A DNA stretch of 64,000 nt from Janthinobacterium sp. CG3 (GTDB lineage: Bacteria > Pseudomonadota > Gammaproteobacteria > Burkholderiales > Burkholderiaceae_D), in contig NZ_KB467824.1 of NCBI RefSeq assembly GCF_000344615.1, positions 1,452,592 through 1,516,591 on the forward strand, in the 5' to 3' direction. The notes under the pieces are model-generated. The model was not told where the DNA came from and made no database searches. It saw only the letters and a list, made by a program, of their open reading frames with translations. Each line of letters begins with the position of its first letter. Position 1 is the first letter of the stretch. This document shows, one piece after another, positions 1 to 8,937 of the stretch. The position numbers and the translations under genes were made by a program.

Positions 1-371
1 CGCATCAGGTCGACGCCGTGTGGATTGCAGCGGGTCGAGCACCACATGCCGCCGGGATTAATCAGCGGCATGAACACCAGCCGCACCGCCTGCAATTGCT
101 GGTGCAACACGTGGTCCCAGCGCAGCCGCGCCAGCAGGCTTTGCAGGAAGGCCAGCAGCACCTGCGTGCCGATCCGTTCCAGGCCGTGGATGCCGCCGAA
201 AAAGCCGACGGCCGGCACGTCCAGGCTGGGGTTGCCCAGCGCCACCGTGTAGACCGGCAACTCGTGCGCTCCGACCCGCACCGCGCAACTGGTGCTCACC
301 TCCACCTGCGCCCCGCCCTCTTCGATCAGGCGTTCCAGGATGAGTAATTCGGGGAGCTTGGTCTCGATCAT
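1..371 (-). CDS. M14-family zinc carboxypeptidase, N-terminal part (runs off the window)
   Basis: The minus strand is open from an ATG at 371 to the window edge, giving 123 residues. Residues 59-66 read GGIHGLER, the HxxE zinc-binding pair (His62, Glu65) of M14 metallocarboxypeptidases. About 45 residues on comes PLINPGGMW followed by TRCNPHGVDLM, the substrate-binding stretch typical of this family. There is no signal peptide. The family removes C-terminal residues from peptides or acts as succinylglutamate-desuccinylase-like amidohydrolases; the substrate cannot be told from this part. No clear ribosome binding site precedes the ATG, so the start is tentative. It lies 88 bp downstream of the LysR gene on the same strand. 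The remaining catalytic residues lie outside the window. Confidence 0.75.
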   Translation of the reverse strand, partial: MIETKLPELLILERLIEEGGAQVEVSTSCAVRVGAHELPVYTVALGNPSLDVPAVGFFGGIHGLERIGTQVLLAFLQSLLARLRWDHVLHQQLQAVRLVFMPLINPGGMWCSTRCNPHGVDLM

Positions 372-458
372 GTCGGGCGCGGTGGCGTTGTTTGAACCAC
401 CATGGTATCCGCTCGGGGACCCCGCGCGGGCTATTGCACTAAAAGAAACTCAACGACA

Positions 459-1352
459 TCAATCATTGAGTAAAGGATTGTTGGCGGCAAATTCCACCAA
501 ATGGTCGAGGAAAGCCCGCACCCGGGCCGGCATGTAGCGCTGCTGCGCCCACACGGCGTAGACGTTGCGCGGCTCCGGCATCCATTGCGGCAACAGGCGC
601 ACCAGCGTGCCGGCAACGATGAGGTCGCGGCACTGCAATAGCGGACACAACGTAATGCCGAAGCCGGCCTCGGCCATCTCCACCACCAGCCGCATTTCGT
701 TGACGCGCAGACGGGCCTGCGGCTCGATCACCTCCTCGGCGCCGCTGGCCGGGTTGCGCAGGCGCCAATGGCGCAGCGGCTCGGCCACCAGCAACGCGTG
801 CCCGTGCAGGGCTGCGACGTCGTCCGGCGCGCCGGCCTGCGCCAGATACGCCGGCGACGCCACCAGTACCAGCCCGGCGTTGCCGAGGCGGCGCCGCATC
901 AGCGTCGAATCGTGCAGCGCGCCGATGCGGATGGCCAGGTCGGCGCCGCTGCCGACCAGGTCCTGGATCTGGTTCGACAGTTCCATTTCCAGGTTGATCT
1001 CCGGGTACAGGCGCATGAAACTGATCAGCGCCGGCGTCAGCAAACCGCTGGCGAAGTTGACCGGCGCCAGCAGACGGATGTTGCCCGACAGCGCGCCCAG
1101 GCTGGCATCGAGGCGCTGCGTGGCCTGGCGCAGCGCATGCACCAGCGGACGACACTGCTCGTAATATTGCCAGCCCTCGGCGGTCGGCTGCATGCGCCGG
1201 GCGCTGCGGTTAAGCAACTGGTAGCCCAGCTTGCGTTCCAGCTTTTGCAGGCGCCGGGTGACGGTGGCAGCGGGCACCGCCTCCTTTTCGGCTGCGGCGC
1301 TCAGGCTGCCCGCCTCGACAATGGCGACAAACAGGGCTAGATCGTCCAGCAT
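459..1352 (-). CDS. LysR-family transcriptional regulator
   Basis: The gene encodes 297 residues, the usual LysR length. Residues 2-60 form the winged helix-turn-helix (MLDDLALFVAIVEAGSLSAA, then a recognition helix with PAATVTRRLQKLERKLG). Residues about 88-290 form the effector-binding domain, with the common ALISFMRLYPEINLEMELSN segment and a typical DLAIRIG stretch. It is a soluble DNA-binding protein that presumably responds to a small metabolite. It diverges from the DUF2798 gene, with about 100 bp between the starts, the classic arrangement in which a LysR protein regulates its divergent neighbour and itself. The effector is unknown. Confidence 0.9.
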   Translation of the reverse strand: MLDDLALFVAIVEAGSLSAAAEKEAVPAATVTRRLQKLERKLGYQLLNRSARRMQPTAEGWQYYEQCRPLVHALRQATQRLDASLGALSGNIRLLAPVNFASGLLTPALISFMRLYPEINLEMELSNQIQDLVGSGADLAIRIGALHDSTLMRRRLGNAGLVLVASPAYLAQAGAPDDVAALHGHALLVAEPLRHWRLRNPASGAEEVIEPQARLRVNEMRLVVEMAEAGFGITLCPLLQCRDLIVAGTLVRLLPQWMPEPRNVYAVWAQQRYMPARVRAFLDHLVEFAANNPLLND

Positions 1353-1452
1353 GATGTCATTTGTGGAATTTGAGATTAAAGATATCGCCCTAGTATAGAA
1401 CTTTGCAATTTGTTAGGCTATGCTTATAACAACTTTTGACCGGGAATGCATC

Positions 1453-1701
1453 ATGTCGGACGCCATACGCCTGCGTATTACCTTTGCGTTTTTTATGTCC
1501 TTGCTGATGACGGTGCTGATGAGCATGTGGGTCACCTGGCTCAACATCGGTTTCCATCCCGATTTCCTGGCCCGCTGGCGCCATGCTTTCGTGGCGGCGT
1601 GGCCGGTCGCCTTTTTCGCGGTGATGTTGTTCGCGCCCAAGGTGAACGGCTTGAGCCAGCGCCTGCTGCGGCGCTTTCCGCGCCGCGACACCAAGGTGTA
1701 A
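1453..1701 (+). CDS. DUF2798-type small membrane protein
   Basis: This is an 82-residue protein with two hydrophobic segments, about residues 9-29 and 42-60, ending in a basic tail with RLLRRFPRR. The pattern, two helices with a short loop and a conserved N-terminal stretch, matches the DUF2798 family, whose function is unknown. The ATG at 1453 is preferred over an upstream in-frame start at 1420 because GGGA lies about eight bases before it and the first helix begins soon after. It diverges from the LysR gene at 459-1352 and may be its target. Confidence 0.7.
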   Translation: MSDAIRLRITFAFFMSLLMTVLMSMWVTWLNIGFHPDFLARWRHAFVAAWPVAFFAVMLFAPKVNGLSQRLLRRFPRRDTKV

Positions 1702-1762
1702 GCGCACGCGGGAGGCCGCGCGGCCTTATACTTGCCATGCCACATTGAGCGGGGGAATGTCC

Positions 1763-2155
1763 ATGCTTGACCATGTATCCGTGACCGTTGCCAACCTGGA
1801 CAGGGCCGAACGCTTCTACGACGCCGTCTTCGCCGCGCTCGGCGTCGTCAAGGTCGGCTCGGACCACGCCGCAGCCTGGATCGGCTACGGCGAGCGCTGC
1901 GACGCCGACCATCCGCAGCGCAGCTATTTTTCGGTGCGCCACGGCCCGCCGCCGGACGACGCGCCACGGCGCCACTACTGCTTCAAGGCGCCCAGCCGCG
2001 CCGCGGTCGAGGCGTTTTGGCGCGCCGGCCTCGCGCACGGCGGCGCCGACAACGGCGCGCCCGGCTTGCGCGACTACCATCCGTCCTACTACGCCGCCTT
2101 CCTGCTCGACCCGGACGGCAACCGCATCGAAGCGGTCTGCCACCGCGCGCCCTGA
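1763..2155 (+). CDS. VOC-family (glyoxalase/bleomycin resistance-like) protein
   Basis: The protein has about 130 residues beginning MLDHVSVTVANLDRAERFYD, the standard first beta-alpha unit of vicinal oxygen chelate proteins, with the metal-ligand His at position 4. The C-terminal unit carries LLDPDGNRIEAVCH, where the Glu is the usual last metal ligand. Members are single-domain dioxygenases, lyases or resistance proteins; the substrate here is unknown. The ATG at 1763 is chosen because a GGGGGA Shine-Dalgarno at 1751-1756 lies six bases upstream; an ATG at 1757 is the alternative. A hairpin terminator follows immediately. Confidence 0.85.
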   Translation: MLDHVSVTVANLDRAERFYDAVFAALGVVKVGSDHAAAWIGYGERCDADHPQRSYFSVRHGPPPDDAPRRHYCFKAPSRAAVEAFWRAGLAHGGADNGAPGLRDYHPSYYAAFLLDPDGNRIEAVCHRAP

Positions 2156-2172
2156 AACGCCGACGGCGTTTT
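2156..2172 (+). terminator. Rho-independent terminator after the VOC gene
   Basis: A short perfect stem AACGCC/GGCGTT with a three-base loop starts right after the stop codon and is followed by a short T run. The stem is small, so termination may be partial. Confidence 0.5.
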
Positions 2173-2293
2173 CCGGTGGACGGCGGCGCCGCCAGTGCCT
2201 CAACTAGCCTCATTGATATGCAGGGCGGCCGCTGCGTCAACCCAATCGCGGCAGCGCACCAGCCGGCACCGCTTGGCCATCTCCGCCATTGTA

Positions 2294-2343
2294 AATGCAA
2301 TAGATTTGCGTTAATCTATCGCTATTGCAAGATATCTGCAATA
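2294..2343 (+). promoter_or_regulatory. Repeated heptamer region upstream of the TonB receptor, possible Fur-type operator
   Basis: The heptamer TGCAATA occurs at 2296-2302 and again at 2337-2343, and its reverse complement TATTGCA at 2324-2330; the last two form a perfect 7-7-7 inverted repeat. AATGCAATAGATTTGCGTT at 2294-2312 is itself an imperfect 19-bp dyad. Siderophore receptors are normally repressed by Fur with iron, and Fur sites are 19-bp dyads, but the match to the canonical Fur consensus is poor. Repression by another regulator is equally possible. Confidence 0.35.
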
Positions 2344-2426
2344 AGAGCAACAGTACCGTGCCGCCGCCCGCGGCGCTGGAGAGTGCATCGCCGCGCTGGT
2401 GCGGCCATCAGGAGAACATTATTTAT

Positions 2427-4556
2427 TTGCCCCAAATCCAGCGCGCTCTGGCGCTGCTTCCGCTTGCCAGCTGTTCCGTCGCGGCCACCATGACCGCCGC
2501 GGCCGCATCGGCGCAACAGGCGCCGCGGCAAGGCGAGCAGGCGGACCAGGTAGTGAACATCACCAGCCAACGGCAACATTACCGCGGCTTGTCGGCAACC
2601 GCTGCCACCAAGACCGACACCTTGCTCAAGGACTTGCCGCAAAGTGTACGCGTGTTGACCGCCGACCTGCTGCAAGACGTCGGCGTCACCAGCCTGGCCG
2701 GCGCGCTGGAGCTGGCCAGCGGCATCTCCCGACAAAGCGACCTGGGCGGACTATGGGACAGCTACGCCATGCGCGGCTTCACCGGCGACCCGAATTTCGG
2801 CTCCGATTACCTGGTCAACGGCTTTAGCAGCAGCCGCGGCTACAACGGCCTGCGCGACATCGCCGGCACCAACAGCGTCGAGGTGTTGAAGGGGCCGGGC
2901 TCAGCCCTGTACGGCCGCGGGGAACCCGGCGGCACCGTCAACATTAGCACCAAGAAACCGCGCTTCGCGCCAGCCCACGCCGCCGAGTTCTCGCTCGGCA
3001 ACCAGCGCAGCCGGCGCGGCGCGGTCGACCTGACCGGCCCGCTCGGCGTTACCGTGGCGTTTCGCCTGAACGCGTCGCACCAGCGCGCCGACAGCTTCCG
3101 CGACACCTTGCAGAGCGAGCGCAGCTTCGTGTCGCCGTCGCTGCTGTGGCTGATCGGCGAGCACACCACGCTGTCCTATGAAGTCGAGGCGAGCCGGCAG
3201 CGCGCGCCGCTCGACCGCGGCGTGCCGGCGGTCAACGGCAGGCTCGGCGCGCTGCCCAATTCGCGCTTCCTGGGCGAGCCGGGCGACGGCGACATTCGCG
3301 TCAGCTCGCTCGGCCAGCAATTGTTCGCGCAACACGAGCTGGGCCAGGACTGGAAGTTGCAAGCTGGCTTGTCCCACCGCGACAGCGAGCTGGCGGGCTT
3401 TTCGACCGAGGCCAACAATGTGCTGGCGGACGGCCGCACGCTGCGCCGACAACGCCGCCACCGCGATTTCTCCGCCACCGACAAGTCGGCGCGCATCGAG
3501 TTGCTGGGCACATTCGCCAGCGGCGCGCTGACCCACCACACGCTGTTCGGCGTCGACGCGTATCGCTTCGACGACCGCCGCGTCCAGCTGCGCCGCAATC
3601 CGTCGGCGGCCAACCCCTACGCGATCGACTTGCTGCAACCGGTCTACGGCGCCGTCGCCGCCGCGCTGGCGCCATCCGTCGACACGCGGGAAAACCAGCG
3701 CGCCCGCGGCGTTTACCTGCAAGACCAGGTCGACCTGGGGTCGCAATGGAAGGCGCTGGCCGGCGTACGCTACGATACGTATGAGCAAAGCGTCGCCAAC
3801 CGCCGCCAGGCCGTCTCGACGACGGAAAGCCTGGGCGCCGCCAGCCCACGCCTGGGCTTGGTCTACCAGCCGGCCCCCAGCGTTTCGCTATACGCCGGCG
3901 CGGCCGGCGGCTTTCGTCCGAACAGCGGCGTCAGCGTCGACAACCGCGCCTTCCCGGCCGAACGCAGCAGCTCCTACGAAGCCGGCGCCAAGCTTGAAAC
4001 GGCCGACGCCAAGCTGAGCGGCACCATGGCGCTGTACCGGATCCGCAAGAAGAACGTGCTGACCACCAACCCGGCCAACACCGACTTCTCCATCCCGGCG
4101 GGCCAAGTCGGCAGCAAGGGCGTCGAACTGGACGTCGCGGGCGAAGTGGCGCGCGGCTGGCGCCTGTCCGCCGCCTACGCCTACACCGACGCCTGCGTCA
4201 CCAAGGGCGACCACGCCATCGTCACAGGCAGCCGCCTGCCCAACGTCGCCAGGCATAGCGCCAGCGTGCTGCTGGTGCCGTCGTTTCGCCTGGGCGCGGG
4301 AACGGCGAGCATCGGCGCCGGTTTCAATTACGTCGGCGAGCGCGTCGGCGACGTCGCCGTGTCCAGCGCATTCAGGCTGCCGGCCTACACCACCGCGAGG
4401 CTGCTCTCCTCGTATGCGCCGAACCCGCGCCTGCGTATCGCCTTGAACGTCGACAATCTGTTCAATCGAAGCTTTTACGCCAGCTCCTACAGCCAATTGT
4501 GGGTGGCGCCCGGCGCAGAGCGCAATGTTATGCTATCGATCAGCCAAAAATTCTAG
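2427..4556 (+). CDS. TonB-dependent siderophore receptor
   Basis: The gene encodes an outer-membrane gated porin of about 709 residues. After a signal peptide ending near ASAQQ comes the plug domain (KDLPQSVRVLTADLL; YAMRGFTGDPNF; VLKGPGSALYGRGEPGGTVN), then the barrel, which ends in the outer-membrane signature SQKF with a terminal Phe. The plug motifs are those of ferric-siderophore receptors of the FhuA/FpvA class. No ATG gives a sensible signal peptide. The TTG at 2427, with AGGAGA eleven bases upstream, is the best start; a TTG at 2325 would bury the signal sequence. The DUF1624 gene follows after 25 bp and may be cotranscribed. The siderophore is unknown. The stop is TAG and sits exactly after the expected terminal Phe. 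Confidence 0.88.
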   Translation: MPQIQRALALLPLASCSVAATMTAAAASAQQAPRQGEQADQVVNITSQRQHYRGLSATAATKTDTLLKDLPQSVRVLTADLLQDVGVTSLAGALELASGISRQSDLGGLWDSYAMRGFTGDPNFGSDYLVNGFSSSRGYNGLRDIAGTNSVEVLKGPGSALYGRGEPGGTVNISTKKPRFAPAHAAEFSLGNQRSRRGAVDLTGPLGVTVAFRLNASHQRADSFRDTLQSERSFVSPSLLWLIGEHTTLSYEVEASRQRAPLDRGVPAVNGRLGALPNSRFLGEPGDGDIRVSSLGQQLFAQHELGQDWKLQAGLSHRDSELAGFSTEANNVLADGRTLRRQRRHRDFSATDKSARIELLGTFASGALTHHTLFGVDAYRFDDRRVQLRRNPSAANPYAIDLLQPVYGAVAAALAPSVDTRENQRARGVYLQDQVDLGSQWKALAGVRYDTYEQSVANRRQAVSTTESLGAASPRLGLVYQPAPSVSLYAGAAGGFRPNSGVSVDNRAFPAERSSSYEAGAKLETADAKLSGTMALYRIRKKNVLTTNPANTDFSIPAGQVGSKGVELDVAGEVARGWRLSAAYAYTDACVTKGDHAIVTGSRLPNVARHSASVLLVPSFRLGAGTASIGAGFNYVGERVGDVAVSSAFRLPAYTTARLLSSYAPNPRLRIALNVDNLFNRSFYASSYSQLWVAPGAERNVMLSISQKF

Positions 4557-4581
4557 GCGCAACCGGGACGGGCGCAGCGCC

Positions 4582-5766
4582 ATGCAAACAATAAACTACG
4601 GCGCGGCGCCGCCGACTACGGCAGCGGCCACGCTGCGCGGGCGCATCGCCGCCATCGACGCCATGCGCGGTTTCGTCATGCTGCTGATGCTGATCGACCA
4701 CGTGCGCGAGACCTTTTTCCTGCACATGCAGGTCAGCGACCCGATGGACGTCGCGGGCACGCAGCCGGCGCTGTTCTTCACGCGCCTGCTGGCGCATTTC
4801 TGCGCGCCGATATTCGTCTTCCTGAGCGGCCTGTCGGCGTGGTTGTACGCCCACCCCGCCGCCGGGCCGCGCAGCGCCACCGCTTTCCTGCTGAAACGCG
4901 GCTTGCTGCTGGTGGCGCTGGAACTGGGGCCGGTGAATTTCGCCTGGTCGGGGCAGTTCCCGCCGCACATACTGTACTTGCAGGTCATCTGGGTGATCGG
5001 CCTGTCCATGCTCGCGCTGGCGCTGCTGCACCGGCTGCCGCCGGCGTTGCTGGCGGCGCTGGCAGTGTTGATCGTGGCCGCGCACAACGCCCTCGACGGC
5101 CACCACTTTGCGCCGGGCGGCGCGGCGCACATGTGTTGGACCGTACTGAAACAGCGCGGCTCTCTGCTGGCCGACGGCGCCGTCATGGTAAAAATCAGCT
5201 ATCCGCTGCTACCGTGGATAGGCGTCATTCTGCTCGGCTACGTCAGCGGCCCGCTGTACGCCCCCGCCGTGCCGGCCCAGCGCAGGCGGGTGGTGTTGCG
5301 CGGCGCCGGCGTGGCCGCGTTGCTGGCGCTGGCGCTGCTGCGCGGAAGCAATGTGTACGGCGAGCCCCTGCCCTGGCACCACGGCGCCACCGACTTGCAG
5401 ACGGTGATGTCGTTTCTCAATTTTACCAAGTACCCGCCTTCGCTGGATTTTGTGCTGATGACACTGGGCGTTGGTTTACTGGCATTGGCGTGGCTGGAAT
5501 CGGCCGACGGCCGTTATACCCGCGTCATCGCCACCTTCGGCGGCGCGCCAATGTTTTATTATCTGCTGCACCTGTATGTGCTGCTGGCGCTGCGCGTGGG
5601 ACTGGAAAAATGGCTAGACCTCGGCCCCGGCCAGCGCGCTTCCGCCTCGCACGTCGGGCAATTGTGGCTGATCGCCCTGGCGCTGATACCGCTGCTGTAC
5701 TATCCGTGCCGATGGTTCGCCGGGTACAAGCGCCGCAGCACGCTAGGCTGGGTGCGCTATTTGTAG
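4582..5766 (+). CDS. DUF1624 multi-spanning membrane protein (heparan-alpha-glucosaminide acetyltransferase-like)
   Basis: This is a polytopic membrane protein of 394 residues. It begins with a soluble lead and then RIAAIDAMRGFVMLLMLIDH, the signature opening of DUF1624/COG3503 proteins, which are related to lysosomal acetyl-CoA:glucosaminide N-acetyltransferase and the wider acyltransferase-3 fold. About ten hydrophobic segments follow, with conserved HFCAPIFVFLSGLSAW and, near the C-terminus, FYLLHLY-like residues (MFYYLLHLYVLLAL). It may acylate an envelope or secreted molecule, but the substrate is unknown. The ATG at 4582 is used because it precedes the conserved N-terminus, although the ribosome binding site is weak. 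It ends three bases before the convergent lipoprotein gene. Confidence 0.8.
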   Translation: MQTINYGAAPPTTAAATLRGRIAAIDAMRGFVMLLMLIDHVRETFFLHMQVSDPMDVAGTQPALFFTRLLAHFCAPIFVFLSGLSAWLYAHPAAGPRSATAFLLKRGLLLVALELGPVNFAWSGQFPPHILYLQVIWVIGLSMLALALLHRLPPALLAALAVLIVAAHNALDGHHFAPGGAAHMCWTVLKQRGSLLADGAVMVKISYPLLPWIGVILLGYVSGPLYAPAVPAQRRRVVLRGAGVAALLALALLRGSNVYGEPLPWHHGATDLQTVMSFLNFTKYPPSLDFVLMTLGVGLLALAWLESADGRYTRVIATFGGAPMFYYLLHLYVLLALRVGLEKWLDLGPGQRASASHVGQLWLIALALIPLLYYPCRWFAGYKRRSTLGWVRYL

Positions 5767-5769
5767 TAT

Positions 5770-6558
5770 TTATTTTTTCGGGGGCAGTGGCGGGGTGAGT
5801 GTCGTCCAGCAGGCGGCCGACGGCACAGCGCCACCAACGTGCGGCAAACCGAGGGAGTCGAAATTATCGATGCGTTTGACGTCCTCCGCCTCAGCGTAGG
5901 GACTACGAAATTGATAACTAGTAGGGGCCAGCACCGAATACCAGCCAATACGACCCTTCGCTTTGTCGAGTGGAGCGTGAATAATGACCAATTGAAGCTC
6001 TTCAATTTCCTGGCGCCTGTCATCCTTGGCCTCGCGACGAACACGTGCTTGCTGCCATTTGAAATAGCCGTCCGCGTTGCTGCCGTATAGACTCAGTCCG
6101 ACATAGATATGGCCCTGCCGGGCGATGACGAATTTAATAGTTTCGCGTCCCGGAAGCCCCCTGACCTCCTGCAAAAAGTTCCTGCCGCCATCAATCGAAA
6201 ATACCAGTCTCAAGAAGCCACCGGCCACGGCACCAAGTACGACATCTGGATCGTCGCTTCCGAATATGATATGTGGCAGATTGTTATAGGCGACGAAACT
6301 ATTAATCCCGTTTTTCTGGTCGACAAATCTCAGCGTTCCGTGGCATTCATAGTCCAGCTCCGCCGTGAACCAGCGGTTTTCATCCCATTGCCAGGCCTTT
6401 TGCGGTGGCCCCATTTTGACGTTCCTGAACATCTGATCCGACGTTGGCGGCACGGCGACGGTCGGCGACGGAATCTCCGGATGGCTTGCACAAGCTGATA
6501 GTAGTGCGACGAGCGCGAGCGACAATGCTCGATCAATCGGGTTTCGAATTGCAGACAT
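5770..6558 (-). CDS. Putative lipoprotein resembling T6SS immunity protein Tli3
   Basis: The protein has 262 residues, with a lipoprotein signal peptide (ALSLALVALLSAC, lipidated Cys at residue 23), so it should sit in the periplasm anchored to a membrane. The mature part has WQWDENRWFTAELDYECHGT, a VDQKNGINSFV stretch and FSIDGGRNF; this layout resembles the Tli3 immunity family, which guards against type VI phospholipase effectors. That assignment is from memory of the family pattern and is only moderate. The ATG at 6558 has a GAGGAA Shine-Dalgarno about six bases upstream; a TTG at 6570 overlaps that site and is rejected. No effector, VgrG or T6SS gene is visible nearby, so if the call is right it is an orphan. 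Confidence 0.5.
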   Translation of the reverse strand: MSAIRNPIDRALSLALVALLSACASHPEIPSPTVAVPPTSDQMFRNVKMGPPQKAWQWDENRWFTAELDYECHGTLRFVDQKNGINSFVAYNNLPHIIFGSDDPDVVLGAVAGGFLRLVFSIDGGRNFLQEVRGLPGRETIKFVIARQGHIYVGLSLYGSNADGYFKWQQARVRREAKDDRRQEIEELQLVIIHAPLDKAKGRIGWYSVLAPTSYQFRSPYAEAEDVKRIDNFDSLGLPHVGGAVPSAACWTTLTPPLPPKK

Positions 6559-6645
6559 GGTTTTCCTCAAAATAGGCGAACATAAAAAACTTGGCCGAAG
6601 TATCCCCTCCCAAAAAAGGCTGGCCGTTGCGAAAGACAGGCGCCA

Positions 6646-7574
6646 TTATTCGTGCAGATCTACATCGTCGGCAAACAGCGCTGCCACCCAGCTGGCGAAG
6701 ACCTTGACTTTGGGTGATGCCATCCGGCCCTGCGGGTACAGCAGGGAGATCGGCATCGCCGTGGGCGGCTAGTCCGCCAAGACCTGCACCAGCGCGCCGC
6801 TTTCCAAGTGCTGTCGGACCTGGTAAACAGCGCACTGTGCCAACCCCAAGCCCTGTAACGCGCAGCACAGGTTTGCGTCGGCGTCGTTGACGGCAAAAGG
6901 GCCGTTCATTTCGACTTTGACGACCTCTTTGCCGATGACGAAGTCCCAATCGACGGCGCGATTGGTTCGACTCGAGAAGTGGAGAATACCCTGGTGCGAC
7001 TGAAGGTCCGCTATCGTCGCCGGTGTGCCGAATTCAGTAAATAGGACGGCGCCGCGCAGGTGACGAAGCGCATATTGCCTACCTGGCGACCGATTAAGGC
7101 GGAGTCTTGCAGACGCCTTAGCCTCAGCGCGCAGTCTATGTCTTCTTGGGTGATATCCACCAGACGATCGGTAAGACTGATGGTCAATTCGATCTCAGGA
7201 TAAAGCTCGTGGAACTGCGAGATGTGGGGAATCACCAGCTTTCGCCCGACTGTACCAGGCAGGTCAACGCGCAGTTTTCCCTTGGGTTTTTTAGAATCCG
7301 GGCCACGAAACGAGAGTTCCGACGCGTCGATCACGTTGAGTATCTCCAGACAGCTTTTGAAGTATTCGGCGCCGTCCGGGGTTAAGGACAGACGGCGCGT
7401 AGTCCGCTGAAGCAGTTGGGTGCCAAGGAAAGCCTCCAAATTCTTTATCGTGGCAGTTAGCGACGCACACGGCAGGTTCAAGGTTTCCGCCGCCTTCGAG
7501 AAGCTATTCGCCTCTACGATGCGCACAAAAGTCTGCATTGCTTTGACCTTGCCCCCCCCGGATCGATTGTTCAT
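6646..7574 (-). pseudogene. LysR-family regulator, broken by a frameshift and an in-frame TAG
   Basis: The first 180 or so residues are a good LysR N-terminus (KVKAMQTFVRIVEANSFSKA, LTATIKNLEAFLGTQLLQRT) and the start of the effector domain, ending prematurely after AAPSYLLNS. Shifting frame by one base near 7031-7037 restores FGTPATIADLQSHQGILHF and about 120 further residues of normal LysR C-terminus, to VFASWVAALFADDVDLHE and a TAA at 6646-6648. Within that tail an in-frame TAG at 6769-6771 replaces one codon in QVLAD-stop-PPTAMPISLLYP. Two independent lesions make a real pseudogene more likely than one read error. It diverges from the MFS gene, whose regulator it presumably was. Confidence 0.85.
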
Positions 7575-7625
7575 TAAATATGAAATGTATGGGAGGATTA
7601 TGCACTAATTATCTTTGGATGTGTT

Positions 7626-8893
7626 TTGCCTACAATTACCTCAATTCACCTATCTCTACTCTCCGAGGAATTTGAAATTAGCAAAACTACCGATCTTGAA
7701 GCCGATATTTCGCCAGGCATGGTACTGCTCCTGGCAGTGGCCTCCGGGCTGATCGTCGCGAACTTGTATTACGCGCAAACCCTGGTCGGTCCCATCAGTG
7801 CCGCCACTGGCCTGTCGGCACAGGCGGCCGGCTTGATGGTCACGCTGACCCAAATCGGCTACACCATTGGCTTGCTGTTCATTGTTCCGCTGGGCGACCT
7901 GCTTGAAAACCGCCGCCTGATTGTCAGCGCGCTTGTTTTCACCTCCATGGCTATGCTAATTGCGGCGTTGAGCACCAGCGCCTGGCTCTTCCTGGCCGCC
8001 GCGCTGGCAATCGGCTTGGGTTCGGTAGCGGCGCAGATCCTGGTACCGTTTGCAGCCCACCTTTCCAAAGAATCGACACGCGGGCAAACAGTCGGCAAGG
8101 TCGTGAGCGGCCTGCTGCTGGGTACTATGCTGGCACGCCCTGTCGCCTCGCTGCTTGCCGACTACACCAACTGGCACGTCGTCTTTGGCGGCGCCTCCGC
8201 TGTCATCGTGATTCTGGCGGTGGTTCTGCGGGTCAATCTGCCGGTCCGTGTTCCTACCGCGCCAATGTCGTATCCAAAGCTGATGGGTTCGCTGTGGACC
8301 TTGTTCACCACCACGCCAGTACTGCGTCGCCATGCCGCTTACCATGCCGGCCTGTTCGGCGCTTTCAGCCTGTTCTGGACCGTTACCCCGATGATGCTTG
8401 CCGGCCCGCGGTTCCACCTGTCGCAAACCGGCATTGCCATCTTCGCCTCGGTGGGTATGGCCGGTACGATCGCCTCGCCAATCGCCGGCCGCCTGGCTGA
8501 CTCCGGCCACACGCTGATTGCAACGGCTGCCGCGCTGATTCTGGGCGTCGCCGTCTTCGCGTTGCCGATGTACGTGAAGGATTCGCGCAATCTCGCCTTG
8601 GCTCTGCTCGTTGCGGCCTCGATTGTTTTTGATATGGCGTGGCCGCCAACTTGGTGCTTGGCCAACGTGCAATCTTTAGCTTGGGCGCCGAAGTACGCAG
8701 CCGCCTTAACGGCATCTACTTTGCGCTATTCATTGCCAGCGGCGCCTTAGGTTCGGCCCTGGGCGGCTGGGTCTTCGCCAGCTACGGTTGGCACGCGGCG
8801 CTGCTGACCGGCATGGCGTTCCCCGGGCTGGCGTTGTTATACTGGATTGGCGAGTACGCCGATCACGCCGCGCTTAGCCGCAAACCAGCATAA
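7626..8893 (+). pseudogene. MFS exporter (drug/metabolite efflux type), frameshifted
   Basis: The reading frame shows about ten transmembrane segments of a major facilitator (VLLLAVASGLIVANLYYAQT, GYTIGLLFIVPLGDLLENRR, the loop 2-3 motif). It goes out of frame at about 8637-8639, after IVFDMA. The correct continuation in another frame is [20 protein letters not shown], then [20 protein letters not shown] and the last helix, to a TAA at 8893. The restored sequence fits the conserved [13 protein letters not shown] block of this MFS subgroup, so one base is missing. The truncated product would lack the last two helices and probably would not transport. The start is uncertain: TTG at 7626 is the most upstream option. 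Its divergent LysR neighbour is also broken. Confidence 0.85.
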
Positions 8894-8937
8894 TTACCGC
8901 GAGCGTCGGACATTTTTCCTTTACTCGGGCACCTGGA

